From Methylobacter psychrophilus (lineage in GTDB: Bacteria > Pseudomonadota > Gammaproteobacteria > Methylococcales > Methylomonadaceae), in contig NZ_JAOEGU010000017.1 in the NCBI RefSeq assembly GCF_025583945.1, positions 1-64,000 of the forward strand: a stretch of 64,000 nt of DNA, given 5' to 3'. Positions 54,106 through 64,000 of this stretch are shown one piece after another. The position numbers and the translations under genes are program-made. The notes below the pieces were generated by a model, which worked only from the letters and a program-made list of their open reading frames with translations, was not told where the DNA came from and did no database searches. Position 1 is the first letter of the stretch. The number at the start of each line of letters is the position of its first letter.

Positions 54106-54507
54106 TTATCTGCCTAATATATCGTTGCGTGTGGTTTCACAAATCACCACGACTTCAGCAATGAGTTCTTGAGGGGCATTTAACTCTACCAATGTAGCGC
54201 CTAAATGTTCTACAACGGCATCGAAATGGCTATCATCCAAGCCCATCTTAACAAGGTGTGCATGACCTTTGCGCATGTCTGCGCCGGTATAGCTATGTGG
54301 CCCGCCAAAAGCCATGGTTAAAAAAGCTTTTTGTTTGGCTGCTTGCGTTTCCATGTCAACGTCGTCGAAAAAACCGTTAATACGGTCGTCATTAAGAACC
54401 TTGCGATAAAAAATATCCACGGCTACATTAACTGCCGGTTCCCCGCCTAGTCTGTCATAAAGAGTTTCACTCACTATTGCTTCCTCATGGTTTTGTATGT
54501 CGGTCAT
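54106..54507 (-). CDS. Truncated haemoglobin, group I (GlbN type)
   Basis: The 133-residue protein has the trHb pattern TLYDRLGGEPAVNVAVDIFYRKVLND, then FF near 46-47 and the TMAFGGP turn. The proximal haem His82 is in RKGHAHLV, aligned with the GlbN pattern, followed by HFDAVVEHL. Group I truncated haemoglobins bind O2 and NO, and several act as nitric oxide dioxygenases. The start at 54507 has GAGGAAATAAT just upstream. It heads a unit with the 2Fe-2S/FAD reductase and is divergent from a cysteine-rich regulator, which suggests stress-controlled NO or oxygen chemistry. Confidence 0.9.
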   Translation of the reverse strand: MTDIQNHEEAIVSETLYDRLGGEPAVNVAVDIFYRKVLNDDRINGFFDDVDMETQAAKQKAFLTMAFGGPHSYTGADMRKGHAHLVKMGLDDSHFDAVVEHLGATLVELNAPQELIAEVVVICETTRNDILGR

Positions 54508-54591
54508 TATTATTTCCTCAATTGTTTTGCCAAAATATAATTAAACAAGATTAATTACAGGAAAATAATAACAAATCATTTTAACTTATAC

Positions 54592-54610
54592 AATATAAAT
54601 ATGTTATATT
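54592..54610. promoter_or_regulatory. Candidate operator between haemoglobin and regulator genes
   Basis: AATATAA-ATATG-TTATATT is a perfect inverted repeat (7-5-7) in the 175-base divergent promoter region. It is AT-only apart from one base, so chance is a concern, but its placement suits control of both directions by the regulator at 54683. Confidence 0.45.
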
Positions 54611-54682
54611 AAATTTAAGTATTTAATGCAGTGTTTTCTGCTATGCTTAAAGTTATAAAGCAAATTAAAAGAAGGAGTTTTT

Positions 54683-55315
54683 ATGGTGGAGAAAGTCAGG
54701 CCACGACAGCAGCAAATTTTAAAATTAATGCTGGAAAAAAAAGCCGGGCTAAGTATTGATGAAGTTGCTACTGCATTGGATATTTCCCGTAACGCGGTGC
54801 AGCAGCATTTTGTTGTGCTGGAAAGAGACGGTTATATACAGGCTGGTGTGCTCAATAAGACAGCTGGTCGTCCGGTACGTAGCTTTGTTTTAACCGAAGC
54901 CGGCATCAACAGTTTTCCAAAGCAATATGCCTGGTTTTCTGAACTCATACTTGCTGATATGAAAAACGAAATAGGGTCTGAAGCTTTTCAGCGTTATCTG
55001 CATAAGTTGGGCAGCAATTTGTCACAAACTTTGTTGCCTCAATTTGAAGGAAAGCCGATTAATGAGAAGATTGAGGCATTATTGAAAGTAATGGATAGCT
55101 TGGGTTTTGATGCGAGAATTATTACAGACTCCGATAGTAATGAGCCTGCTATTGAAGCACGTAACTGTATTTATCATGACCTTGCTCAAAAACATGAAGA
55201 AATTTGTGAGTTTGATAGAGCATTAATTTCCTCGTTACTGGATAAGAATATTGATCATGTAGAGTGTATGGCAAAAGGTGGCGCTGTTTGTTGCTTTAAA
55301 ATTATCAACAAATAA
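54683..55315 (+). CDS. Winged-helix regulator with C-terminal cysteine cluster (SufR-like, COG2345 type)
   Basis: The 210-residue protein has a winged helix in residues 5-75 (RPRQQQILKLMLEKKAGLSIDEVATALDISRNAVQQHFVVLERDGYIQ). A middle domain follows, then a C-terminal cysteine set: Cys162-X12-Cys175-X19-Cys195-X7-Cys203-Cys204. SufR of cyanobacteria, which senses a 4Fe-4S cluster, also begins its set with C-X12-C but continues differently, so I infer an Fe-S-sensing regulator of the broader family. AAGGAG lies 7 bases before the ATG at 54683. It is divergent from the haemoglobin-reductase pair, its likely target. NO or oxygen could disrupt the cluster. Confidence 0.82.
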   Translation: MVEKVRPRQQQILKLMLEKKAGLSIDEVATALDISRNAVQQHFVVLERDGYIQAGVLNKTAGRPVRSFVLTEAGINSFPKQYAWFSELILADMKNEIGSEAFQRYLHKLGSNLSQTLLPQFEGKPINEKIEALLKVMDSLGFDARIITDSDSNEPAIEARNCIYHDLAQKHEEICEFDRALISSLLDKNIDHVECMAKGGAVCCFKIINK

Positions 55316-55556
55316 TCAATTTATTTGCCAAAAAATCTTTGAACGACTGGAATAAGCAGGAGTAACAGTCTACGTTGACGGATCGTTAGGATTATTTTTC
55401 GGCCTTAATAAACTGAAAACGCAGGTGAGATTAGTTATTATAAAGATGATATGCTTTTAATAATTTGGCTGTTCCGAACATCCCGGAAACCAATGCTTCC
55501 AGGTTTTCTCATGGGCTTGCTAAAAGCCAATTGTTTAACAGCTAGAGTATAGTTAT

Positions 55557-56069
55557 TTATATATCCATAAACAGCATGGGAATGCCGTAAGTTAAAATAA
55601 AATAACTAAAGGCTGAAATAATGCTGACACTCATTTTAAATTCTAATAATTGTCGGAAAATATAACTGACAATGGCAATATACCAGCTGACCAATAACAC
55701 AGCTAAAGAAATCGATATCACTTCCCGATATTCGTTGTGGTTCATTACCATGACAAAATCCAGTGCTTCGCCAGCAATGGCCAATGTCATAATAAAATTT
55801 TCGCAGATAAAAATAGCCGTAAATAGTTGATTGAAATAGTGCCGTTTTTTGAGAACCAATAATAGCAGGGCTATGGATGAAAGAGCCATAATGGCCCGTA
55901 ATGAGACTTCCAGTGAGCCATCGGCAGGGTCGGCAATAAGACCTTCAACAATAATGCCGGAAATAAGGTAGAACACTATAGCTTTCCACATAAACGATTT
56001 TGATGGAAATAAATCAGTCGGATTATTTCTGAACCAGCAAAGCGAAAGGTATTTAATTAATAAATTCAT
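55557..56069 (-). CDS. Hypothetical membrane protein (170 residues)
   Basis: Four or five helices are visible at about 28-45, 58-75, 83-102, 117-138 and 147-167. The N-terminus (MNLLIKYLSLCWFRNNPTDLFPSKSFMWKAIVFYLI) has the short soluble lead with NPTDLFPS before the first helix, a pattern I have seen in uncharacterised proteobacterial membrane proteins but cannot name. There is no obvious operon partner; nqrF ends 333 bases away on the same strand, behind a strong terminator, so it is independent of nqr. Confidence 0.6.
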   Translation of the reverse strand: MNLLIKYLSLCWFRNNPTDLFPSKSFMWKAIVFYLISGIIVEGLIADPADGSLEVSLRAIMALSSIALLLLVLKKRHYFNQLFTAIFICENFIMTLAIAGEALDFVMVMNHNEYREVISISLAVLLVSWYIAIVSYIFRQLLEFKMSVSIISAFSYFILTYGIPMLFMDI

Positions 56070-56401
56070 GGTAAATAATGCTCGTACTTAAGAAAATCGG
56101 GTGGTTAATAGATTGTATTGATTGGCTTATTATAACCGCTGGCGCAAAATTAATGACTTAAGATTTAATCAGAAATGAAATCAACGAGATTGAAGTGAGC
56201 GTGTATCATGGAAAAATAAAAGCGGCAGAGTAGGGCATTTAGCCGGCAAAAATCTGAGATGTACAGGGCATATAATTTTTCTGGCCTTATTTGTAGCAGA
56301 CAAAAAAATGGGGATAACCTTTACGCTTATCCCCATTTTTTTTATCTATACTTTGCTCTCCCTAAAACAAGAATTATTTAAGGGAGAAGACAGTGTATTA
56401 T
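56070..56401. other. Gap after nqrF with terminator
   Basis: This 332-base gap holds the strong terminator at 56302-56343. A weaker hairpin lies nearer nqrF (CTCCCTAAA near 56359 with TTTAAGGGAG near 56378). No nqrM-like or apbE-like small gene is seen here. Confidence 0.55.
56302..56343. terminator. Strong bidirectional rho-independent terminator of the nqr operon
   Basis: ATGGGGATAA (56308-56317) pairs with TTATCCCCAT (56327-56336). The stem is flanked by seven A and eight T, giving a classic terminator in either direction. It lies about 60 bases past the nqrF stop. Confidence 0.85.
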
Positions 56402-57622
56402 TTAACCACCAAAGTCATCCAACATAATGTTTTCCGGCTCTACACCGTTATCAATCAACATATTGATAACGGACGTATTCATAATTGGAGGTCCGCACAT
56501 ATAGAACTCACAATCTTCTGGGGCTGGATGGTTTTTAATGAATTCTTCATAAAGAATATTATGAATAAAACCTTTATAACCATCCCATTCTTCATTTGGC
56601 AATGGATCGGATAACGCAACATGCCATTCAAAATTATCATTTTCTCTGGCCAGCATGTCAAAATCTTCTACATAGAACATTTCACGTTTACTACGTGCGC
56701 CGTACCAGAAAGTGATTTTACGTTTGGATTTAAGCCGGCGTAACAGGTCAAAAAGGTGTGAGCGCATAGGTGCCATACCGGCACCACCACCAACAAAGAC
56801 CATTTCTGCTTCAGTATCTTTGGCATAAAATTCACCATAAGGTCCTGAAATAATACATTTATCGCCGGGTTTTAAGCTAAATATATAAGACGACATGATA
56901 CCTGGCGGTACGCTATCGGGTGCACCAGGAGGTGGTGTCGCGATACGAACGTTCAGCATGATTTCTTTTTCTTCAGGATAACTTGCCATTGAATAGGCAC
57001 GCAATGCCGGTTGTTTCACTTCTGAAACATAACGCCATATCTTGAATTTATCCCAATCCTCATGAAATCTTTCTTCAACGTTAAAATCACTGTATTTGGC
57101 AATGTGCGGAGGACATTCAATTTGAATATAACCGCCTGCCTTATATTTGATTTCTTCGCCTTCAGGTAATTGAAGTACCAGTTCCTTAATAAAAGTTGCA
57201 ACGTTATTATTTGACTTAACAGTGCATTCCCATTTTTTAACACCAAACACTTCATCTTCAACTTCTATGCTCATGTCATGTTTTACCGAGACCTGACAAG
57301 AAAGACGTTCGCCATGAGCGGCTTCGCGTTTGGTAATATGGGTCAGTTCAGTCGGTAAAATTTCCCCGCCACCTGAATGTACGACAACTTTACACTGAGC
57401 ACAAGTACCGCCACCACCACAGGCTGATGAAACAAATAAACCATTATCAGCCAAAGCAGTTAACAGTTTTGAGCCAACCGGCACATGAATTTTCTTTTCA
57501 TTATTGATCAGGATCTCAACATCTCCTTCCGCGACCAATTTGCTTTTAGCGCCGATAATTACAAATACCAGTGCGATAACAAAAGCCGTGAAAATAATGA
57601 TCCCTAATAGAATTTCCAGCAT
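56402..57622 (-). CDS. nqrF: Na+-translocating NADH:quinone reductase subunit F
   Basis: The 406-residue subunit has one N-terminal helix (about 3-25). A ferredoxin domain follows with [10 protein letters not shown] and a later SCQV for the 2Fe-2S centre, then an FAD barrel with RAYSMASYP and an NADH domain with [19 protein letters not shown] and YMCGPPIMN. It is the electron-entry subunit: NADH to FAD to 2Fe-2S. Length is within one residue of the usual 407. It is the last gene of the operon. Confidence 0.95.
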   Translation of the reverse strand: MLEILLGIIIFTAFVIALVFVIIGAKSKLVAEGDVEILINNEKKIHVPVGSKLLTALADNGLFVSSACGGGGTCAQCKVVVHSGGGEILPTELTHITKREAAHGERLSCQVSVKHDMSIEVEDEVFGVKKWECTVKSNNNVATFIKELVLQLPEGEEIKYKAGGYIQIECPPHIAKYSDFNVEERFHEDWDKFKIWRYVSEVKQPALRAYSMASYPEEKEIMLNVRIATPPPGAPDSVPPGIMSSYIFSLKPGDKCIISGPYGEFYAKDTEAEMVFVGGGAGMAPMRSHLFDLLRRLKSKRKITFWYGARSKREMFYVEDFDMLARENDNFEWHVALSDPLPNEEWDGYKGFIHNILYEEFIKNHPAPEDCEFYMCGPPIMNTSVINMLIDNGVEPENIMLDDFGG

Positions 57623-57636
57623 TATACGCTACCTTC

Positions 57637-58245
57637 TTAAAGTTGGATTCCAGAGAAAGCCATGAAGCCAAGCGACATCAGACCTGCGGTAATAAAAGTA
57701 ATGCCCAGACCTTGTAAACCGGCCGGAATATCACTGTATTTAAGTTTTTCGCGTACACCCGCCATAACAGTAATAGCCAATGCCCAGCCCAAACCACTGC
57801 CTACGCCGTAAGTAACGCTTTCGCCGAAATTATAGTCCCGTTCAATCATAAATAAACTACCGCCAAGAATTGCGCAGTTTACCGTAATTAAAGGCAGAAA
57901 CACGCCTAAGGCGTGATACAAAGCCGGAAAGAATTTATCTAAAATCATTTCAAGAATTTGTACCAAAGCGGCGATCATGCCAATACAACTTAATAGTGCC
58001 AAAAAGCTTAAATCAACGCCTTTTATTCCTATCCAGGATAGGGCATCTTCTTTCAACAAGGCATGGTAAACGATATTGTTGGCCGGTACGGTAATGGCTT
58101 GTACCACCATAACCGCAATGCCTAAACCCATCGCCGTGGCAATCTTTTTTGATACCGCTATAAACGTACACATCCCCAAAAAGAAGGAAAGTGCCAGGTT
58201 TTCAATAAAGACTGCCTTAACAAATAAACTAATATAAGCTTCCAT
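57637..58245 (-). CDS. nqrE: Na+-translocating NADH:quinone reductase subunit E
   Basis: The 202-residue integral membrane subunit has six helices and the family patterns [22 protein letters not shown] and [26 protein letters not shown]. The cysteines in the paired half-repeats of NqrD and NqrE hold a membrane 2Fe-2S centre (here Cys26 and Cys120 or so). Its start touches the nqrD stop; nqrF follows 14 bases later. Confidence 0.94.
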   Translation of the reverse strand: MEAYISLFVKAVFIENLALSFFLGMCTFIAVSKKIATAMGLGIAVMVVQAITVPANNIVYHALLKEDALSWIGIKGVDLSFLALLSCIGMIAALVQILEMILDKFFPALYHALGVFLPLITVNCAILGGSLFMIERDYNFGESVTYGVGSGLGWALAITVMAGVREKLKYSDIPAGLQGLGITFITAGLMSLGFMAFSGIQL

Positions 58246-58925
58246 TAGTGATGTCCTCCTTCACCATGAGCAATCGACATAATCTTGAATTCTACTTTTT
58301 CAGCTTGGGCTGGTTTCCATTGACGGACACTCCAGATAATCAAACCAATAATAAAGAAAGCACTGGGTGGCAATAACATCAAACCGTTAGGATCGTACCA
58401 GCCGCCATCTTTTGTCAGCTTGAAGACTTCTATGCCCAATAATTTACCTGAGCCCAAAGTTTCTCTAAAAAATGCCACGATAATCAGTATCAAGCTATAG
58501 CCAAGACCATTACCGATACCGTCCATGAAGCTTTCTAAAGGTGGATTTTTCATCGCATAACCTTCAGCACGTCCCATAACGATACAGTTGGTAATAATCA
58601 AACCAACAAATACCGATAACTGCTTGCTGACATCATAAGCAAAGGCTTTTAGTAGTTGATCAACCACAATAACCAATGAAGCAATAATGGTCATTTGGAC
58701 AATAATCCGGATACTGCTTGGAATATGGTTTCTAATCGCACTAATTGCCGCACTCGAAAATGCTGTTACCAAAGTCAAGGCAAGGGCCATAATCAGCGAT
58801 GTTGACATTTGTGAAGTAACCGCCAACGCTGAACAAATACCCAGAACCTGTAAAGTAATAGGATTGTCGTTAACCAGTGGTGCAGTTAATACTTTTTTTG
58901 TTTCATCATTTAAAATTGCGCTCAT
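58245..58925 (-). CDS. nqrD: Na+-translocating NADH:quinone reductase subunit D
   Basis: The 226-residue six-helix subunit has [24 protein letters not shown] and [42 protein letters not shown]. It is a homologue of NqrE with inverted topology and supplies the other cysteines of the intramembrane 2Fe-2S centre. It is slightly longer than usual at the C-terminus (ends HGEGGHH). It overlaps nqrC by 4 bases and nqrE by 1. Confidence 0.94.
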   Translation of the reverse strand: MSAILNDETKKVLTAPLVNDNPITLQVLGICSALAVTSQMSTSLIMALALTLVTAFSSAAISAIRNHIPSSIRIIVQMTIIASLVIVVDQLLKAFAYDVSKQLSVFVGLIITNCIVMGRAEGYAMKNPPLESFMDGIGNGLGYSLILIIVAFFRETLGSGKLLGIEVFKLTKDGGWYDPNGLMLLPPSAFFIIGLIIWSVRQWKPAQAEKVEFKIMSIAHGEGGHH

Positions 58926-59857
58926 GATTTCACCTGTTTAACTGTTCTTACTTTTTTCAAATACGGTGCAAAACCTTCATCACTCATCCAGTATCTCACC
59001 AGATTCGTTACGCCGGTACTGGTTAAAGTTGCACCAGCCAGACCATCTACCTGATATTGAGAGCCAGGTTTGGTTTTATCTACCACACCTTTAATTAAAC
59101 TCAAGGCAGGTTCGCCGATATCAGCTTCAGTAATTAAACCTTTTTCTGATGACGGTTGATCAGTTTCAGCATAAACTTTTTTGCCTTTCCATAATGCACG
59201 CCAGTTAGGATTAACAACTTCACCACCTAATCCTGGAGTTTCAGCCTGATCGTAAAAGTTGATACTTTGTACGGTTTGGCCATCAGGATCCAAAGAAAGG
59301 AAGCCATACAAGGTAGACCATAAGCCATAACCGTGCATAGGCAGAATAATGGATTTAGTCACATCGCCTTCTTTAACCAAAAAAACTTTGGCATATTTGG
59401 CTTTTACCCGGATATGGGCAATATCTTTATCTTTTGGAATGGCAACGCTTTGAGCAGGATCTTTCGCCGCTTTACGTTGATCAAATTCAGCGACATCAAT
59501 ATTTTCAACATAGTCACCTGTTTCCAGGTCAACGATTTTTGCTTCAATTTTTTCTGCAAATGCCGAATTTATATCCGCGCCTTCTTCCAGCAAGCCGGCA
59601 ACATCAAGAATATTCTTCTTCATATCCGCTGCTTTGTTATCTATTTGTAAGGGTTTTAATGCAACCGCCGCAAATGAAACCAGAACCGCACATACCAGAC
59701 ACAATGCAACGGCAATGGCAATCGTCTTTTCTAGACTATCGTTACCTAAAGCAAGAACTTTGTTTTTATAAGCGTCAAATTTCTGATAGTACGCATTATT
59801 ATTGAGTGTAGTACACAATTTTTCCATCTGTTTACAAGACTTTTTATTATTAGGCAT
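58922..59857 (-). CDS. nqrC: Na+-translocating NADH:quinone reductase subunit C
   Basis: The subunit has one membrane helix (about 45-67, [23 protein letters not shown]) and a periplasmic FMN domain. The flavin-attachment motif is in [14 protein letters not shown], where the second Thr carries the covalent [21 protein letters not shown] and [18 protein letters not shown] are family hallmarks. At 311 residues it is about 40-50 longer than the Vibrio protein, all of it at the N-terminus (a lysine-rich lead before NDSLEKT). The listed start overlaps nqrB by 8 bases; an internal Met11 is possible. Confidence 0.93.
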   Translation of the reverse strand: MPNNKKSCKQMEKLCTTLNNNAYYQKFDAYKNKVLALGNDSLEKTIAIAVALCLVCAVLVSFAAVALKPLQIDNKAADMKKNILDVAGLLEEGADINSAFAEKIEAKIVDLETGDYVENIDVAEFDQRKAAKDPAQSVAIPKDKDIAHIRVKAKYAKVFLVKEGDVTKSIILPMHGYGLWSTLYGFLSLDPDGQTVQSINFYDQAETPGLGGEVVNPNWRALWKGKKVYAETDQPSSEKGLITEADIGEPALSLIKGVVDKTKPGSQYQVDGLAGATLTSTGVTNLVRYWMSDEGFAPYLKKVRTVKQVKS

Positions 59858-61051
59858 GACGTTTCATCCTTCTTCTAATATTGGCCTGAATGACGAAGTA
59901 ATCAATCGTCGGTGCAAACATGTTTGAAAACAGAATGGCCAGCATAATTCCTTCCGGAAATGCAGGGTTAACGACTCTGATTAACACGGTCATACCGCCG
60001 ACTAATGCGCCAAATATCCAACGACCTTTATTAGTCATTGCCGCACTTACCGGATCAGTGGCCATATAAACCATACCGAAAGCAAAACCGCCCATTGTTA
60101 AATGCCAATACCAGGGCAGGGCAAACATGGGGTTGGTATCACTGCCAATAAAGTTAAACAGCGTCGCGATAGTGACCATACCGGCAAACACGCCGCCCAT
60201 AATGCGATAGGATGCAACACGGGTATACAGCAGGAATGCGGCACCAATTAAGATGGCCAGGGTTGATGTTTCACCTAAACAGCCAGGCTCAAAACCAAAA
60301 AATGTTTGCATCCAGCTATAATCAGCTGCGTAAACAGCATCAAGACCACCGTTTGCTGCCAGACCTAAAGGCGTTGCCCTGGTATAGCCATCAACTGCGA
60401 TCCATACAGAATCACCGGTCATTGAGGCGGGGTAAGCAAAGTATAAAAATGCTCGTCCGGTTAACGCAGGATTTAAAAAGTTTTTGCCGGTACCGCCAAA
60501 AACTTCCTTACCAATCACGATACCGAATGAAATACCCAAAGCTACCTGCCATAAAGGCATATCAGGCGGCATAATCAAGGCATATAACATGGATGAAACC
60601 AAAAAGCCTTCATTGACTTCATGGCCGCGAACGGTAGCAAACAATACTTCCCAAATACCACCAATAGCTAACGTGGTGATGTAAATAGGTAAAAAGTATA
60701 AGGCGCCATGAGCCAGGTTAGAAAACGGATTCATGGTGCTATACCCGAATAACATCATCGGGACACTGCGCCAGTTATCAATTTTTTCCAGGCCCATCGA
60801 TTCCATTGCCAAATTGGCTTGATATCCGGTGTTATACATCGCCATCAGTACACAAAACAGCGTTGCTATAACCACAAACGTCATGGTTCGTTTCAGGTCA
60901 TTACCGTCACGAACATGGGTAGTTCCGCGTGTTACATCAGCGGGCGTATAGATGAAGGTATCAACCATCTCATAGAGACCGTAATACTTTTCAAATCGAC
61001 CACCTTTTGTAAAATGCGGCTCTATGCTATCTAAAATTTCTCTAGCCGACA

Positions 61052-61052
<1 letters not shown>
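59850..61052 (-). CDS. nqrB: Na+-translocating NADH:quinone reductase subunit B
   Basis: The 400-residue subunit has about ten helices. It shows the NqrB patterns GGRFEKYYGLYEMVDTFIYTP, NPFSNLAHGALYFLPIY, GKEVFGGTGKNFLNPALTGRAFLYFAYP and the covalent-FMN Thr site in DGYTRATPLGLA. It forms much of the Na+ path and holds FMN and riboflavin. It overlaps nqrA by one base and nqrC by 8. Confidence 0.95.
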
Positions 61053-62763
<1,711 letters not shown>

Positions 62764-63402
62764 CTATTGCTGTGCCGTACTGATGGCCAGTGATAAATAC
62801 TTTATTAAAATCCATGCTGCTTCTTGCATATTTTTGCCAAAAGCAACAACACCATCTTTATGTCCCAGCATGGTAAATAGTGACGTTTGTTGTAAATGAT
62901 CAGTTTGAAATAACTGCTCAACGGCTATAGCCATTGCAACCGTGCCGTAAGGAATATTTGCGGAGATATGGGATAGCTTAAGCGCGGCGGTATAGTGCCA
63001 TATTTCAGGGCTATGCACATGAATAACCGCCTGTATGGTGCTGTCTTGAGCATAAATGCTTGCATGAGTCAGTGCTTCAGATGAAGGTTTGTTCAGTCCG
63101 CATGATGCAATCCGGTTTTTTCGCGGATCGGCTTTGATAACCAGGCAATAATGCTCCGGATTTAACTGTTCAATATGTCCTGTTTGTGTACCACTAATAA
63201 TAAACTGACTACTTTGAGGATGAAGTCGGTGGCTGATATTGCCAAATCCAAGATTGTCGTAGCGCTCAGGATCCTGTCCGATAAGACCAAGACGAAAAAT
63301 AATAGTGCGCCAGGCATTAATTTCATTAAATGAAAAAGTTTCCTTGATAGGCTTTTGCATATGCTGCAATTGATATTTTATGACACCTTCTTGTTGGTTC
63401 AT
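62764..63402 (-). CDS. Class II aldolase/adducin-family protein
   Basis: The 212-residue cytoplasmic protein has the family fold: NLGFGNISHRL near 50-60, ISGTQTG near 69-75 and NKPSSEALTHASIY near 104-117. The zinc-binding VIHVHSPE is near 126-133 and MLGHKDGVVAFG, with the third His, near 179-190. Relatives are fuculose-phosphate aldolase and methylthioribulose-1-phosphate dehydratase (MtnB). An MtnB role would fit the MTA salvage genes in this window, but the motifs (SGTQTG in place of the usual TPSG) are not decisive, so I leave the substrate open. It lies upstream of the nqr operon on the same strand with a 362-base gap. Confidence 0.8.
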   Translation of the reverse strand: MNQQEGVIKYQLQHMQKPIKETFSFNEINAWRTIIFRLGLIGQDPERYDNLGFGNISHRLHPQSSQFIISGTQTGHIEQLNPEHYCLVIKADPRKNRIASCGLNKPSSEALTHASIYAQDSTIQAVIHVHSPEIWHYTAALKLSHISANIPYGTVAMAIAVEQLFQTDHLQQTSLFTMLGHKDGVVAFGKNMQEAAWILIKYLSLAISTAQQ

Positions 63403-63871
63403 CTGGACAGGATTTTATAGTGTAGCAAGATTGCTTCTGAAGATGGCAGTTTAGTTTATCCACGAAAAGTACGAAAGGCACGAAAAAGTTTCATATATTA
63501 ATAAAGTAATTGATTTTTTCGGACTCACGCGCGGGAGGGTTTTCAGTGAATAGAAAGTGCCTTGCCTGGCCAATTTCACAAATAACATACTATTTATTAA
63601 GCGCAGGATTAAATAATGCGAACCTTTTGCTTACGTTGTTTGTGAAATTGATCTGATTTAGATTCCACTACAGCTAATTTATAAGTATCTGCAAAGACAA
63701 AGTCGGTCTGAATAGCTATACTAATTTTGGTGGGGTAACTTTGTAGAGAGTAGAGCTCTGATAGAGCTGCTGCTCAATATCCTGTGGGAGATAAAATAAA
63801 CTATTTATTCCTGATTTTATTTAGGGTAATATCAATTGTGACTTAATTAATGACTCTAAGGTGATAGTAAT
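63403..63871. other. Gap with an 80-bp inverted-repeat element
   Basis: This 469-base gap separates divergent genes. It holds the inverted-repeat element at 63571-63650; the remaining bases show no reading frame or other repeat I can support. Promoters for both neighbours must lie here. Confidence 0.5.
63571..63650. repeat. 80-bp element bounded by 16-bp inverted repeats
   Basis: CAATTTCACAAATAAC (63571-63586) matches the reverse complement of GTTGTTTGTGAAATTG (63635-63650) at 15 of 16 positions. The 48 bases between are AT-rich and non-coding. It could be a tiny MITE, a transposon remnant or a long stem-loop; no target duplication is obvious. Confidence 0.6.
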
Positions 63872-64000
63872 ATGTCAGAAATAGTAGGTAATACAGCAGG
63901 TGAAATCTGGAAGTATCTGGATAAAAATGGCGCTACCACTATAGCCAAGTTAACCAGGGAAACCAAAATAGATGAAAAAAACATTCAGCGCGGTATCGGT
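63872..64000 (+). CDS. Start of a DUF2582-type winged-helix protein (cut by window end)
   Basis: ATG at 63872 is preceded by AAGGTGAT. The 43 codons visible encode MSEIVGNTAGEIWKYLDKNG, then a helix-turn-helix-like TIAKLTRETKIDEKNIQRGIG. This is how I recognise the small DUF2582 winged-helix family, usually about 70-80 residues. The rest lies beyond the window. Function unknown; the fold suggests nucleic-acid or protein binding. Confidence 0.75.
   Translation, partial: MSEIVGNTAGEIWKYLDKNGATTIAKLTRETKIDEKNIQRGIG

Noticed and set aside
56070-56401. nqrM or apbE maturation gene after nqrF
   Set aside because: No small cysteine-rich reading frame was found in the gap, and the next gene on the strand is an unrelated membrane protein.
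62764-63402. Firm assignment of the aldolase-family gene as mtnB
   Set aside because: Zinc-site and fold motifs fit the whole family; the SGTQTG motif differs from typical MtnB and no mtn neighbours are present.

Overview
The window looks like chromosomal DNA of a gammaproteobacterium with moderate, slightly AT-leaning base composition. The pieces pointing there are the E. coli-type AdoMet decarboxylase, the methylthioinosine phosphorylase/HPRT/NagZ cluster, the YciO/M50/ScpA/ScpB/RluB cluster and a complete Na+-NQR operon. My best guess is a methanotroph-like member of Methylococcales, but no methane or methanol oxidation gene is present, so this is inference. No rRNA, tRNA or CRISPR array was seen.

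Region 1 (1-19046) is a block of signalling genes. It opens with the tail of an IS5-type transposase whose reading frame overlaps an RsbT-RsbX-like fusion (serine kinase plus PP2C phosphatase, as in stressosome modules). Five hybrid histidine kinases of 808-1556 residues and one REC-GGDEF protein follow, all on the + strand. The 1353-residue kinase starts with an ethylene-receptor-type membrane domain in which all seven residues known to matter for ethylene/copper binding are conserved. The 1556-residue kinase carries MASE1 and CHASE domains. The GGDEF protein has a ruined active site (DGNAF). No DNA-binding response regulator lies in this block. The C-terminal 1.3 kb of two kinases are almost identical, and REP-like palindromes sit in the gaps.

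Region 2 (19047-28143) is housekeeping: MTA/purine salvage (MTIP, HPRT) with nagZ on the - strand, a tiny DUF3096 membrane protein, a zinc-ribbon/TPR protein, and yciO, M50 protease, scpA, scpB, rluB. A 127-bp inverted-repeat element (MITE-like) lies at 19251-19377, with lone copies of its terminus elsewhere.

Region 3 (28144-40675) concerns ion and metal handling: a TctDE/QseBC-type two-component system, a SulP anion transporter, a CzcCBA-type RND metal efflux operon, and a second SulP fused to a beta-carbonic anhydrase followed by a small membrane protein.

Region 4 (40676-56069) is accessory: speD with an OsmC-family gene; a LysR regulator divergent from a lipoprotein/MFS/outer-membrane-factor/HlyD efflux operon, with a perfect 25-bp operator between them; DUF805; a LemA-TPM-TPM set; and a truncated haemoglobin plus 2Fe-2S/FAD reductase divergent from a cysteine-rich winged-helix regulator, probably a nitric-oxide or redox defence unit.

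Region 5 (56070-64000) holds nqrABCDEF on the - strand with a strong terminator, a class II aldolase-family gene, an 80-bp inverted-repeat element and the start of a DUF2582-type winged-helix gene cut by the window edge. Salvage and polyamine genes fit together: SpeD supports spermidine synthesis, which yields MTA; MTIP and HPRT recover methylthioribose-1-phosphate and the purine.
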